Shown: positions 1-7,553 of the stretch, piece by piece
Layout: every line of letters starts with the position of its first letter
Numbering within the stretch: position 1 is the first letter of the stretch
DNA from: Knoellia sp. S7-12
GTDB lineage: Bacteria > Actinomycetota > Actinomycetes > Actinomycetales > Dermatophilaceae
Reading direction: 5' to 3'
Assembly: GCF_040518285.1 (NCBI RefSeq)
Contig: NZ_CP155449.1
Location: forward strand, 2,480,001-2,544,000
DNA: 64,000 nt
Translations under genes and position numbers: made by a program
Notes under the pieces: generated by a model
The model's database searches: none
What the model was told of the DNA's origin: nothing
What the model saw: the letters and a program-made list of their open reading frames with translations, nothing else

Positions 1-1119
1 ACCCGCAGCCCTCTGCACCCCTCCGCCCGCGACACGCTGCTCGCGGCCCTTGACGCGGGGTGGGCCGACCCTCGACGACTCCATCGGGAGGGTCGCCGGG
101 CCCGGCACCTGCTCGACCGTGCCCGTGAGAGTCTCGCCGAGTCACTCGATGCCCGCCCCGACGAGATCACCTTCCACCCCAGCGGCGCCCACGCCCTGCG
201 GACAGCAGCGGCGGGGCTGCGGCACGCGCGTCGGCGGGTCGGCGCTCGGGTCATCACCTCCGCCGTCGATCAGGCGGTCCTGCTCCACGAAGCGCACGAG
301 GCCGACCCGGACTTCGCTCCTCTTCCGGTGAACCATCTGGGCCGCCTGCTGCCCCAGACCCTTGAGACGGCTCTCGCAGACGGACCGCCGTCCGCAGCCG
401 TGGCGCTCCAGCACGCCAACGGCGAAGTCGGCACGATTCAGCCCCTCGAGCATCATTTTTCGGTATGCCGTGCGGCTGGCCTCCCGCTCTTGGTCGACGG
501 CTCGGCGTCGTTGGGGCGGATGGCCACCCCCGAGACCTACGACGTGCTCGTGGGTGATGCCGCCACCGTGGCCGGCCCGCCCCTGGGTGTGCTCGTGGTC
601 CGCACCGGCACCCGCTTCGACCTGCCCGGCCCCCGGTGGGAGCCCGAGCACGGTCGTGAGCCGGCCGACCCCTGGGTCCCGCTCGCTCTCGCCGCCGCCG
701 AGGCGTGGCAACAGGCCGTCCCCAGGCGGGCCGCCGAGTCCGCTTCGGCTCGCGCCCTCATCGACCAGATCCGCAACGCCGCGGCCGGCGTCAAGGACGT
801 CGACGTCGTCGGCGACCCGACCGACCGGCTCCCCCACGTCGTGACCTTCAGCGCTCTCTATGTCGATGGCGAGAGCATCGTCGACGCCCTCGACCGCCTC
901 GGCATCGTCGTTGCGTCCGGGTCCGCCTGCACCTCCAGCCGTCTGGAACCCAGCCACGTCCTCGCCGCCATGGGTGCCCTCACCCACGGCAATGTGCGAG
1001 TGACCCTCCCCCTCGAGTCCGTCTCCCCCGACCGTGCCAGCGACGTCGACGCGCTCTGTCGCGAGCTCCCGGGAGTCGTCGCCGACCTCCGCGACCGGCT
1101 CGGAGTGAGCGACCTGTGA
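1..1119 (+). CDS. Cysteine desulfurase-like protein lacking the PLP lysine, 5'-partial
   Basis: The frame is open from base 1 to a TGA at 1117-1119 (372 codons), so the N-terminus lies outside the window. The fold is that of class-V aminotransferases of the NifS/IscS type. Visible motifs are SLH-like RRLHREGRRAR, HPSGA, the HANGEVGTIQ motif, LVDGSAS, and a mobile-loop SGSACTSSRLEPSHVL with its cysteine at 928-930. The position of the PLP-binding His-Lys (HKxxGPKG in the family) reads AATVAGPP, so the lysine is a threonine (565-567). The PLP-stacking histidine is Gln in SAVDQAVL, and the Arg-Ser-Gly-Thr loop is not recognisable. The frame is otherwise intact, so this is not simple decay. It overlaps the next gene (tusA) as GTGA, implying translational coupling and a shared role in sulfur handling. 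Catalytic desulfurase activity is doubtful; a sulfur-carrier or scaffold role is inference. Confidence 0.75.
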   Translation, partial: TRSPLHPSARDTLLAALDAGWADPRRLHREGRRARHLLDRARESLAESLDARPDEITFHPSGAHALRTAAAGLRHARRRVGARVITSAVDQAVLLHEAHEADPDFAPLPVNHLGRLLPQTLETALADGPPSAAVALQHANGEVGTIQPLEHHFSVCRAAGLPLLVDGSASLGRMATPETYDVLVGDAATVAGPPLGVLVVRTGTRFDLPGPRWEPEHGREPADPWVPLALAAAEAWQQAVPRRAAESASARALIDQIRNAAAGVKDVDVVGDPTDRLPHVVTFSALYVDGESIVDALDRLGIVVASGSACTSSRLEPSHVLAAMGALTHGNVRVTLPLESVSPDRASDVDALCRELPGVVADLRDRLGVSDL

Positions 1120-1361
1120 ACCGCCATCATGGCGAGCCAGACCCTGCGCCAGATCTTGACGCCCGAGGGCTCAAATGTCCCCTGCCCGTGATCCAGCTCG
1201 CTCGACTCGCGCGCGAACTTCCCTCTGGCACAGAGCTGCTCGCGCTGGCGGACGACCCAGCTGCCGAGGCGGACATCCCGGCGTGGGCAAGGATGCGTGG
1301 GCACTCAGTGACGCTCGAACGCCTGGGCGAGCACACGGCATACACCGTCATTCTGGGTTGA
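1116..1361 (+). CDS. TusA-family sulfur carrier protein
   Basis: An 81-residue protein starting at a GTG that overlaps the upstream stop codon (GTGA). It contains the TusA/SirA signature LDARGLKCPLPVI with the sulfur-accepting cysteine at residue 21, followed by a compact alpha/beta domain ending in YTVILG. Family members carry persulfide sulfur from a desulfurase to acceptors such as tRNA thiolation or molybdenum-cofactor enzymes. Coupling to the desulfurase-like gene supports a dedicated pair, although that partner lacks the PLP lysine, so the sulfur donor may be another desulfurase. The gene ends 3 bp before the convergent aat stop. Confidence 0.85.
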   Translation: MNRHHGEPDPAPDLDARGLKCPLPVIQLARLARELPSGTELLALADDPAAEADIPAWARMRGHSVTLERLGEHTAYTVILG

Positions 1362-1364
1362 GAC

Positions 1365-2078
1365 TCAGCCGAACGAGACGGGCGGCGCCTGCAATGCCGC
1401 ACCGAGCGCCGCGAGGTAGCGCTCGCGTGGCCACTCCGTGACGCCGAGCCGCTCGAGGTGCTCGGTGGACCACTGCACGTCGATCAGCCGGCGCGGGTCG
1501 TCGTCGGCATGGACGATGTCCACCAGTGCGGCGAGGGCGACCTTGGAGGCGTCCCGCTCGGAGTGAAACATCGACTCACCGGCGAACAGCCCACCGATGG
1601 CAATCCCATAGAGGCCACCGACGAGGACGCCGTCGCGCCACGTCTCGACGCTGTGCGCCCAGCCCAGTCGGTGGAGCTCGGTGTATGCCGCGATGATCTC
1701 GTCAGTGATCCAGCGCCCCTCCCGATCGGGGTCGGCGCAGCGCTCCATGACGTCCGTGAAGGCGGTGTCGACGCGGATCTCGAACCGGGCGCGCGCCTTC
1801 TTGAGGGAGCGTCGTTCGCGGAACCCGCCGGGCACGAGGATGCCGCGGGGCTCCGGCGACCACCAGCCGATGGGTCGGGCGCCGTGGTCGCCGAGCCCCA
1901 TGGGGAAGAGGCCTGCACGATAGGCCACGAGCAGCGTGCCCGGCTCGAGGTCGGCCCCAGCGGCGACGAGGTCCTCGTCGTCGGTGGGACGCAGATGGCC
2001 CAGAGCCCACTCGCTCGGCGGCGGCTCGACGGGCGGGAAGGGGACGTTCACCGGCGTGGGGGTCAGGGCCTCACGCAC
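1365..2078 (-). CDS. aat: Leucyl/phenylalanyl-tRNA--protein transferase
   Basis: Transfers Leu or Phe from aminoacyl-tRNA to the N-terminus of proteins bearing N-terminal Arg or Lys, marking them for the N-end-rule (ClpS/ClpAP) pathway in the cytoplasm. Recognisable family blocks in order are NVPFPPVE, AYRAGLFPMG, WWSPEPRGIL, WITDEIIAAY, AHSVETW, LVGGLYG and GESMFHSERDASKVAL, covering the whole family length (237 aa). The start shown is a GTG at 2078 that overlaps the end of the upstream adenosine kinase gene by 16 bp. A second GTG at 2051, giving VNVPFPPV, is a reasonable alternative and would remove the overlap. The arrangement indicates one transcript with adoK. Confidence 0.92.
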   Translation of the reverse strand: MREALTPTPVNVPFPPVEPPPSEWALGHLRPTDDEDLVAAGADLEPGTLLVAYRAGLFPMGLGDHGARPIGWWSPEPRGILVPGGFRERRSLKKARARFEIRVDTAFTDVMERCADPDREGRWITDEIIAAYTELHRLGWAHSVETWRDGVLVGGLYGIAIGGLFAGESMFHSERDASKVALAALVDIVHADDDPRRLIDVQWSTEHLERLGVTEWPRERYLAALGAALQAPPVSFG

Positions 2079-3046
2079 ATGATGTGCGGCTCGACCTCGG
2101 CGGCGGAGTCGTCGCCGTAGGACTGCGCGAGGCGGTCGAGGAACTTTGCCTTGTCGAGGACGTATTCCTGGGTCCCGATGGTCTCGAGGACGTAGGTCGC
2201 GAGGAGGGAACCGATCTCGGCGCAGCGGCGGTGGCCGAGTCCGGCCGAGAGCCCGGTGAGGAAGCCAGCGCGGAAGGCGTCGCCGACGCCGGTCGGGTCG
2301 GCCCGGCGCGTCTCGCCGGCGATGGGGACCTCGATGGGCTCCTCACCGCGAGTGACGATGACGGCGCCGTCCTTGCCCTTGGTGATGACGCGGGTGGTCA
2401 CCTGGGCCGCGATGTCGGCAGCACTCCACCCGGTCTTCTGCTCGGTGAGGTGCGCTTCGTACTCGTTGGTGAAGAGGTAGTCCGCGCCCTCGATGAGCTT
2501 GCGGATGAACGGCCCGTCGGCGAACGCGAGCTGCTGCGACGGGTCGGCAACGAAGGTGAGACCGCGACTGCGGCACTCGTCGGTGTGGCGAAGCATCGCC
2601 TCCGGATCGTTGGCCCCGATGAGGACCAGGTCGAGCGGTGTCGCGCCCTCGATCGGCCCCAGCTCGATGAGCCGCGCCTCGCTCATGGCCCCGGCATAGA
2701 ACGTCGCCATCTGGGCCATGTCGTCGTCGGTCGTGCAGACGAAACGTGCCGTGTGCTTGGTGCTCGAGATGAGGACGTGGTCGCAGTTCACGCCGTGTCG
2801 GGTCAGCCAGCTGCGGTAGTCGCCAAAGTCCTCTCCGGCTGCGCCGACGAGCAGCGGGTTCTGGCCGAGAGCAGCCATGCCGAAGCAGATGTTGCCGGCC
2901 ACTCCCCCCCGACGGATCTCGAGCGTGTCCGCGAGGAAGCTCACCGAGATCTTGTCGAGCTGCTCGACGACGAGTGAGTCGGCGAACCGGCCTTTGAAGG
3001 TCATGAGGTGGTCGGTCGCGATGGACCCAGTGATAGCAATACGCAC
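2063..3046 (-). CDS. adoK: Adenosine kinase (PfkB/ribokinase family, mycobacterial type)
   Basis: Phosphorylates adenosine to AMP in purine salvage. The 327-aa protein closely resembles the actinobacterial adenosine kinase (Rv2202c type, from memory). It begins MRIAITGSIATDHLM, has the RRGGVAGNICFG substrate block, LVGAAGEDFGDYRSWL, GVNCDHVLIS, VADPSQQLA, and the PfkB C-terminal signature DPTGVGDAFRAGF with the catalytic base Asp in GVGDAF. The start is a GTG placed 6 bp after a TAAGTT -10 box, so the mRNA is probably leaderless. The gene runs into aat with a 16-bp overlap. Bacterial adenosine kinases of the PfkB family occur mainly in actinobacteria. Confidence 0.9.
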   Translation of the reverse strand: MRIAITGSIATDHLMTFKGRFADSLVVEQLDKISVSFLADTLEIRRGGVAGNICFGMAALGQNPLLVGAAGEDFGDYRSWLTRHGVNCDHVLISSTKHTARFVCTTDDDMAQMATFYAGAMSEARLIELGPIEGATPLDLVLIGANDPEAMLRHTDECRSRGLTFVADPSQQLAFADGPFIRKLIEGADYLFTNEYEAHLTEQKTGWSAADIAAQVTTRVITKGKDGAVIVTRGEEPIEVPIAGETRRADPTGVGDAFRAGFLTGLSAGLGHRRCAEIGSLLATYVLETIGTQEYVLDKAKFLDRLAQSYGDDSAAEVEPHIMCVRP

Positions 3047-3052
3047 GTCGGC

Positions 3053-3058
3053 AACTTA
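3053..3058 (-). promoter_or_regulatory. -10 box of adoK, leaderless
   Basis: TAAGTT on the minus strand, separated by 6 bases from the adoK GTG. No convincing -35 was seen. Spacing fits a transcript starting at the start codon. Confidence 0.5.
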
Positions 3059-3150
3059 CCCCGTCATCCCCAGCGTCCTCCCCTTGGCGTCCGCAACCGC
3101 GTTCGCCCGGCGCGAAGGCGCCCGGCGTGAACGCGTCAGGCGCCGTCGCG

Positions 3151-3184
3151 GTACTTGACATTGCATAGTACTAGGCGTCACAGT
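3151..3184 (+). promoter_or_regulatory. padR promoter with overlapping dyad operator
   Basis: A perfect -35 TTGACA (3155-3160) is followed after 18 bases by a -10-like CACAGT (3179-3184), 6 bases before the padR GTG. An inverted repeat GTACT-N11-AGTAC (3151-3155 and 3167-3171) covers the -35 and spacer. TACT/AGTA dyads of this layout resemble operators of PadR-family repressors, so autoregulation is likely (inference). Confidence 0.5.
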
Positions 3185-3190
3185 GGAGCG

Positions 3191-3556
3191 GTGCCCACCC
3201 ATGACCCGCAGATGCTCAAGGGAGTCCTCGGACTTCTCCTCCTGAGCGCCCTCTCGACCGGCGACCACTACGGCTACGGCCTCGTGACCCAGCTGCGCTC
3301 CGCGGGCTTCGACGAGCTGGCCGAGGGCACGGTCTATCCCGGTCTCACCCGACTCGAGAACGCCGGCCTCCTCGACTCCTACCTCCTGCGCAGCGCGTCT
3401 GGTCCTGCCCGCAAGTACTACCGCCTGACCGACGCGGGTGCCACCGAGCTCATCCATCGGCGCGCCTCGTGGAGCGACCTCGTCGAGTCCGTCGCCACCG
3501 CCACCGCCACCGCCACGTCAACCACCGCCCACACCGCCCCAGGGGAGCCCACATGA
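3191..3556 (+). CDS. PadR-family transcriptional regulator
   Basis: A 121-aa winged-helix regulator. The PadR N-terminal domain is evident: MLKGVLGLLLLSAL, GYGLVTQL, EGTVYPGLTRLENAGLL and RKYYRLTDAG. The final 25 residues are a low-complexity Ala/Thr tail encoded by a run of GCCACC repeats. The start chosen is GTG 3191, 6 bases after the -10-like box; an upstream TTG at 3155 would sit inside the -35 element. The stop overlaps the ATG of the following membrane protein gene (ATGA). PadR/membrane-protein pairs usually control an envelope or drug-response function; the effector here is unknown. Confidence 0.88.
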   Translation: MPTHDPQMLKGVLGLLLLSALSTGDHYGYGLVTQLRSAGFDELAEGTVYPGLTRLENAGLLDSYLLRSASGPARKYYRLTDAGATELIHRRASWSDLVESVATATATATSTTAHTAPGEPT

Positions 3557-4089
3557 ACCTCGTCGACCGTGCCCGTATCGAGTACGCCGTCCAGCGCTAT
3601 GGCTTCTGGCTCGACCTTCGGGGCGTGCGAACCGCGCGACGTCGGGAGCTGCGCGCCGAGCTGCGCAGCAACCTCACCGACGCCGCCGCCGACATCGGCC
3701 TGACGCCCGCACTCTTCGGCATCGGCTCGCCCAAGCAACTTGCGTATGCAGCGCAGCCGGGTGACCCTGCTCGACCTCGGTGGCAGCACGGGTTCATGGC
3801 GGGGACCGCGGTGTTCACGCTCCTGGTGTGGGGTCTGCTGGCCACGAGCCTCACCATCCTGCAGACCATCGAGGCCGCGGGCGTGTCCCACGAAGTCGAG
3901 GTGCAGACCTTCCCGTGGTTCGGGACGACCTTCACGGCCCAGCACTCGCCCGGGACGATCGATGCCGGCATCCAGGGGCCGTGGTTGCTCCTGGTCCTGC
4001 CTCTGGTGGCCTTCGTCCTGGTCTCACAGCCCTGGCGCCTGCTGCGCTCGAAGGGACCCGCACCCGCGGCCGCCGCTGACAGAACCTGA
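3553..4089 (+). CDS. Membrane protein coupled to PadR regulator
   Basis: A 178-aa protein whose ATG overlaps the padR stop codon. The N-terminal 65 residues form a soluble charged helix-rich region (RARIEYAVQRYGFWLDL, RRRELRAELRSNLTDAA), similar to the short HAAS-like segments found downstream of PadR genes. Two hydrophobic segments follow (about residues 78-100 and 143-162), separated by a polar loop; the C-terminus is Arg/Lys-rich and probably cytoplasmic. No catalytic motif is seen. Together with PadR it forms a two-gene operon, and the regulator probably controls this protein's abundance (inference). Confidence 0.75.
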   Translation: MNLVDRARIEYAVQRYGFWLDLRGVRTARRRELRAELRSNLTDAAADIGLTPALFGIGSPKQLAYAAQPGDPARPRWQHGFMAGTAVFTLLVWGLLATSLTILQTIEAAGVSHEVEVQTFPWFGTTFTAQHSPGTIDAGIQGPWLLLVLPLVAFVLVSQPWRLLRSKGPAPAAAADRT

Positions 4090-4148
4090 CGGCACCTGAC
4101 CATTGCGGTCCCTTGTTGTGCGCCGGCCAACGGGGCAGAGTGCCGGGC

Positions 4149-4874
4149 ATGGACACCCCCCGCTGGCAGGACTCCGACTTCACCGGCCTCAGGGCGATCA
4201 TCTTCAACTGCACGCTCAAACGCTCGCCCGAGAAGAGCCACACCCAGGGACTCATCGACGTCAGCACGGCAATCATGGAGAAGCACGGAGTCGAGGTGGA
4301 GGTGCTGCGCGCCGTTGACCACGACATCGCCACTGGCGTCTATCCCGATATGACCGAACACGGCTGGGCGAGTGACGAGTGGCCCTCGATCTTCGAGCGT
4401 GTGAGCTCCAGCGACATCATCGTCATCGCCGGACCGATCTGGCTCGGCGACAACTCGAGCGTCACGAAGCAGGTCATCGAGCGCCTCTATGCCATGAGTG
4501 GCGAGACCAACGACCAGGGCCAATACATCTACTACGGCAAGGTCGGTGGCGCCATCATCACCGGCAACGAGGACGGCATCAAGCACTGCGCGTCCAACAT
4601 CCTCTACAGCCTCCAGCACCTCGGCTGCTCCATCCCACCCAATGCCGACGCCGGGTGGATCGGTGAGGCTGGCCCGGGACCGTCCTACCTCGACACGGGC
4701 AGTGGCGGCCCGGAGAACGAGTTCACCCAGCGCAACACGACGTTCATGACCTGGAACCTCATGCACCTCGCGTGGCTGCTCAAGCAGGGCGGCGGCTTCC
4801 CGGCCGGCGGCAACGAGCGGGTCAAGTGGGACCAGGGCGCAAACTTCGACCACCCCAACCCCGAGTACCGCTGA
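4149..4874 (+). CDS. NAD(P)H-dependent FMN oxidoreductase, flavodoxin-like
   Basis: A 241-aa flavodoxin-fold protein. An N-terminal beta strand and phosphate-binding loop are visible (AIIFNCTLKRSPEKSHTQ). A FMN-contacting segment IVIAGPIWLGDNSSVTK and a third loop around GKVGGAIITGNEDG are typical of the WrbA/NADPH-dependent FMN reductase group. The ATG at 4149 begins just before the flavodoxin fold; a longer form from 4113 is less likely. The gene stands alone and is followed by a strong bidirectional hairpin. Substrate is unknown; quinone or metal reduction are common in the family. Confidence 0.8.
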   Translation: MDTPRWQDSDFTGLRAIIFNCTLKRSPEKSHTQGLIDVSTAIMEKHGVEVEVLRAVDHDIATGVYPDMTEHGWASDEWPSIFERVSSSDIIVIAGPIWLGDNSSVTKQVIERLYAMSGETNDQGQYIYYGKVGGAIITGNEDGIKHCASNILYSLQHLGCSIPPNADAGWIGEAGPGPSYLDTGSGGPENEFTQRNTTFMTWNLMHLAWLLKQGGGFPAGGNERVKWDQGANFDHPNPEYR

Positions 4875-4936
4875 GGCGCGCGGCTCGCTCCGCTGAGGAC
4901 CCTGACATCGGCGAAAGCCACGCCCCGGCATACGCC

Positions 4937-4971
4937 GCAGGGCCCCTCACCACGACGGTGAGGGGCCCTGC
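4937..4971. terminator. Bidirectional hairpin between convergent genes
   Basis: A perfect 15-bp stem (arms 4937-4951 and 4957-4971) with a 5-base loop ACGAC. It lies between the flavodoxin-like gene and the erpA-like gene, whose 3' ends face each other. There is no U-tract, as is usual in high-GC actinobacteria. Confidence 0.8.
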
Positions 4972-4993
4972 TGGTGTGCCGGGTGGCTACGAC

Positions 4994-5389
4994 TCAGCTG
5001 AACGAGTCGCCGCAGGCGCAGGAACTGCCGGCGTTGGGGTTGTCGATGGTGAAGCCCTGCTTCTCGATGGTGTCGGAGAAGTCGATCGTGGCGCCGACGA
5101 GGTAGGGGGCGCTCATGCGGTCGATGACAACCTCCACACCGTCGAAGTCACGCACGAGGTCACCGTCGAGGGAGCGCTCGTCGAAGTAGAGCTGATAGAT
5201 GAGACCGGAACAGCCGCCGGGTTGCACGCCGACTCGCAGACGCAGGTCTTCGCGACCCTCCTGTGCGAGAAGCGATTTGACCTTGCCCGCAGCGAGGTCG
5301 GTGAGGAGAACCTCGTGGGCCGGCGCCTCGGTTGTGGTCGCGGCCTCGGTCGCGGTGTCGGTCACGGCCTGGGTGTCGAGCTCGCTCAT
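4994..5389 (-). CDS. erpA: A-type iron-sulfur cluster carrier (ErpA/HesB family)
   Basis: A 131-aa protein that delivers Fe-S clusters to apo-enzymes. The conserved three cysteines of A-type carriers are present, one in VQPGGCSGLIYQL and two in the C-terminal SSCACGDSF. The family block FDGVEVVIDRMSAPYLVGATIDF lies between them. The first 25 residues are an Ala/Thr-rich extension. The ATG at 5389 is preceded by an AGGAGT ribosome site. Likely clients in this neighbourhood are the Fe-S enzymes LipA and NadA (inference). Matches the position of Rv2204c in mycobacteria, beside a glycerate kinase. Confidence 0.92.
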   Translation of the reverse strand: MSELDTQAVTDTATEAATTTEAPAHEVLLTDLAAGKVKSLLAQEGREDLRLRVGVQPGGCSGLIYQLYFDERSLDGDLVRDFDGVEVVIDRMSAPYLVGATIDFSDTIEKQGFTIDNPNAGSSCACGDSFS

Positions 5390-5509
5390 GGGTGACTCCT
5401 GTGATGCGTCGGGGCTCGGGATGGACTGGTGGTGTGCATCAGGTCGCAACTGCTGTCGGCCGCGATCTGTTCCCGAACGCTTCCCCTAGCGTACGTCGGT
5501 TGCGGCGGA

Positions 5510-6673
5510 TCACCGAGCAGGGGACCACGTTCTGGCGACCCGGGCGGCTCTGGCACGCAGGGTGCCGACCGGGTCCAGCAGCGCGGCGTCGACCTGTTCG
5601 GGAGTCTCGGCGACGGCATACGTGCCGCTGATCCCCAGTCCCATCGTCTCGCGACGACCGACCAGGACCTGCCCGGCGAGCACCACGCTCGGCAGGCCTG
5701 CCTCCAGAGCTGCCACTGCGACGCCCGCGGCAACTTTGCCCTGCAGGCTCTGCCAGTCGAACGTGCCCTCCCCCGTGACGACGAGGTCGCAACCGTGGAC
5801 GACGTCCCGGAATCGCACGGCCTCCAGGACGAGATCCACCCCGCTGACCCGGCGTCCGCCCAGAAGGAACAAGGCGTAGCCGAGCCCACCGGCTGCACCT
5901 GCTCCCGGCTCACGCTCGAGCCGCCGCGGGGCACCAGTGAGCAGGTCCAGGGGCTCGGGCACGGTGCGGGCCACGATCTCGGTGAAGCGACCTAGAGCAC
6001 CTTCGAGCGTTTGGGCGAGCTCGGGCGTCGCACCCTTCTGCGGGCCGAAGACGGCACTGGCGCCCTTGAACCCGAGCAGCGGATTCTCAACGTCGGTCGC
6101 GATGACGAGGTCGACGCCGGCGAACTGCTCACGCACCGACAGCAGGCCGGACAACGCGTCGTCGGGCGCGGCCGCAAGGGCGCTGCCACCTCGAGCGAGG
6201 TGCTCGATCGGACCGGCACCCAGGGCTGCGAGCAGGCCGGCGCCACCGTCGTTGGTGCTGCTCCCCCCGAGCCCGACGACGATGCGGTTCGGCTTCTCGG
6301 CCAGGGCAGCCCGGAGCAGCTGGCCGACCCCCCATGTGCTCGTGAGTGCGGGATTGCGCTCGTCCGCGGCGAGCAGGTGCAGGCCTGCGGCCTGAGCCGA
6401 TTCGATGTATGCCGTTCGCTCACCTTCCGCTCCGACGACAAGAATCGCGGCCGGCACGTCGCGGCCGAGCGGGTCGCTCACGGTGAGGGCGACGATGTCG
6501 CCGTCGAGGGCCCCGGCGAGGACGTCGAGGAAGCCCGGGCCGCCGTCGGACAGTGGGAGGAGGGTCAACGTGTCCGCAGGGGCGGTGTCGTGCCACCCTG
6601 CAGCCATCGCCTCCGCGGCCTGAGTGGCCGTGAGGGTTCCGGTGAAGCAGTCCGGGGCGATGACGACGTGCAC
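5510..6673 (-). CDS. glxK: Glycerate kinase, type 1
   Basis: Phosphorylates D-glycerate in glycerate/glyoxylate metabolism. The protein starts VHVVIAPDCFTGTLTATQAA, matching the family start (VVIAPDSFKGTL), and contains GLGGSSTNDGGAGLLAALGA, TDVENPLLG, FGPQKGAT and the C-terminal VVTGEGTFDWQSLQGK. Length (387 aa) is typical. The start selected is GTG 6673 because a TACGGT -10 box lies 7 bp upstream; a GTG at 6682 would lie inside that -10 box. The cytidine-poor gap to erpA (120 bp) suggests separate transcription. Confidence 0.92.
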   Translation of the reverse strand: MHVVIAPDCFTGTLTATQAAEAMAAGWHDTAPADTLTLLPLSDGGPGFLDVLAGALDGDIVALTVSDPLGRDVPAAILVVGAEGERTAYIESAQAAGLHLLAADERNPALTSTWGVGQLLRAALAEKPNRIVVGLGGSSTNDGGAGLLAALGAGPIEHLARGGSALAAAPDDALSGLLSVREQFAGVDLVIATDVENPLLGFKGASAVFGPQKGATPELAQTLEGALGRFTEIVARTVPEPLDLLTGAPRRLEREPGAGAAGGLGYALFLLGGRRVSGVDLVLEAVRFRDVVHGCDLVVTGEGTFDWQSLQGKVAAGVAVAALEAGLPSVVLAGQVLVGRRETMGLGISGTYAVAETPEQVDAALLDPVGTLRARAARVARTWSPAR

Positions 6674-6680
6674 GGCACGC

Positions 6681-6686
6681 ACCGTA
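6681..6686 (-). promoter_or_regulatory. -10 box of glxK, leaderless
   Basis: TACGGT on the minus strand, 7 bases before GTG 6673. This spacing decides between two in-frame GTG codons. Confidence 0.5.
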
Positions 6687-6759
6687 TCTGGTGCACGACG
6701 CTGACCGCCACGGTAAGTCCCCGGCTTGCTCAGCCACCACGGGCCGGACCCGGACGCGC

Positions 6760-6794
6760 CGAGGGCCGGCCACCAGGTGGGTGACCGGCCCTCG
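6760..6794. terminator. Hairpin downstream of the M28 peptidase remnant
   Basis: Arms 6760-6773 and 6781-6794 pair over 14 bp with one mismatch and a 7-base loop. It lies just past the end of the decayed peptidase gene on the minus strand, so it is probably that gene's former terminator. Confidence 0.6.
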
Positions 6795-6813
6795 GCCGTG
6801 CTGCGCTGCTGGG

Positions 6814-7530
6814 TCAGGAATGGTCGCCACCGTGGTCGTGGTCGTCGTGCAGACCACCACCGCTCGTGGCGCCGACTCCGACGGGCGTGCCGTTGACGTG
6901 CTGGCCGGGAGGCGCCACCGGGCGGCCCTTGCCAGCGTTGACGTCAGCCGTGCTCATCGCGTAGGTGACGACGGCGTGTGCCATGGCGTCCGAGTTTCTC
7001 GTCGATCGCCCTGAGGTTGACGTTGGCGACGGATCTCGGACTCGGTGTCGGTCTTGATGTGCAGCGTCGTGCCGGGAGCGGACAGCTCCACGCCCACGGC
7101 ATAACCCGCGCCGACGACAGGGATGGTCACCACGGGCGCGCCGAGCGTGCCCGCGACCGGGCCGGTGCGGCCCGCCTGACCTTCGTTCATCACGACAACG
7201 GCCGACGCGCCGGCAGCCTGGGCGAGCTCGGCCTTGGAGCGTCAGCTGGACCGGTGTGACGGGAGCAGTGACGTCATCCGAGCCCGAATAGGTCATCGTC
7301 GCGAAGTCGGTGCCGTTGATGTAGGTCTTGGGCGAGGGAGCAAATCGGTTCATCACGGCCGGGGAGAGCTCGCCATAGAAGGGGAACTCGAACTCCTGGA
7401 CCAGAGGTGCGAGCGAGGATGGCCCATAGGCCCCCGGCCCCACCGCGGAGCTGTCCCGGCAGGGCCTCTGCGTGTTCCTGTGTATCGCCAACAGCCCGGG
7501 CCGCCTGCTGGCAGGATCTTGGATCACCAC
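6814..7530 (-). pseudogene. Decayed M28-family aminopeptidase
   Basis: Three pieces of one protein are spread over two reading frames. From about 7420 to 7237 the frame reads FEFPFYGELSPAVMNRF and TDFATMTYSGSDDVTAPV, typical of the region before the PA domain of secreted M28 aminopeptidases. After a shift near 7235 the frame reads KAELAQAAGASAVVVMNEG and continues through GTLGAPVVTIPVV to about 7025 (the PA domain). It then jumps to VNLRAIDE and, after another shift, SDAMAHAVVTYAMSTADVN, the normal C-terminal end. The whole zinc-binding catalytic domain is missing, as is part of the PA domain. The last residues are His/Asp-rich (HDDHDHGGDHS). An internal deletion plus at least two frameshifts make this a pseudogene. 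Confidence 0.75.
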
Positions 7531-7553
7531 GCACGACGACGGAATGAGCCGAC

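Noticed and set aside
142..987. Minus-strand frame of 281 codons opposite the desulfurase-like gene
   Set aside because: The plus-strand frame has clear desulfurase motifs and couples to tusA; the antisense product is Gly/Arg-rich noise.
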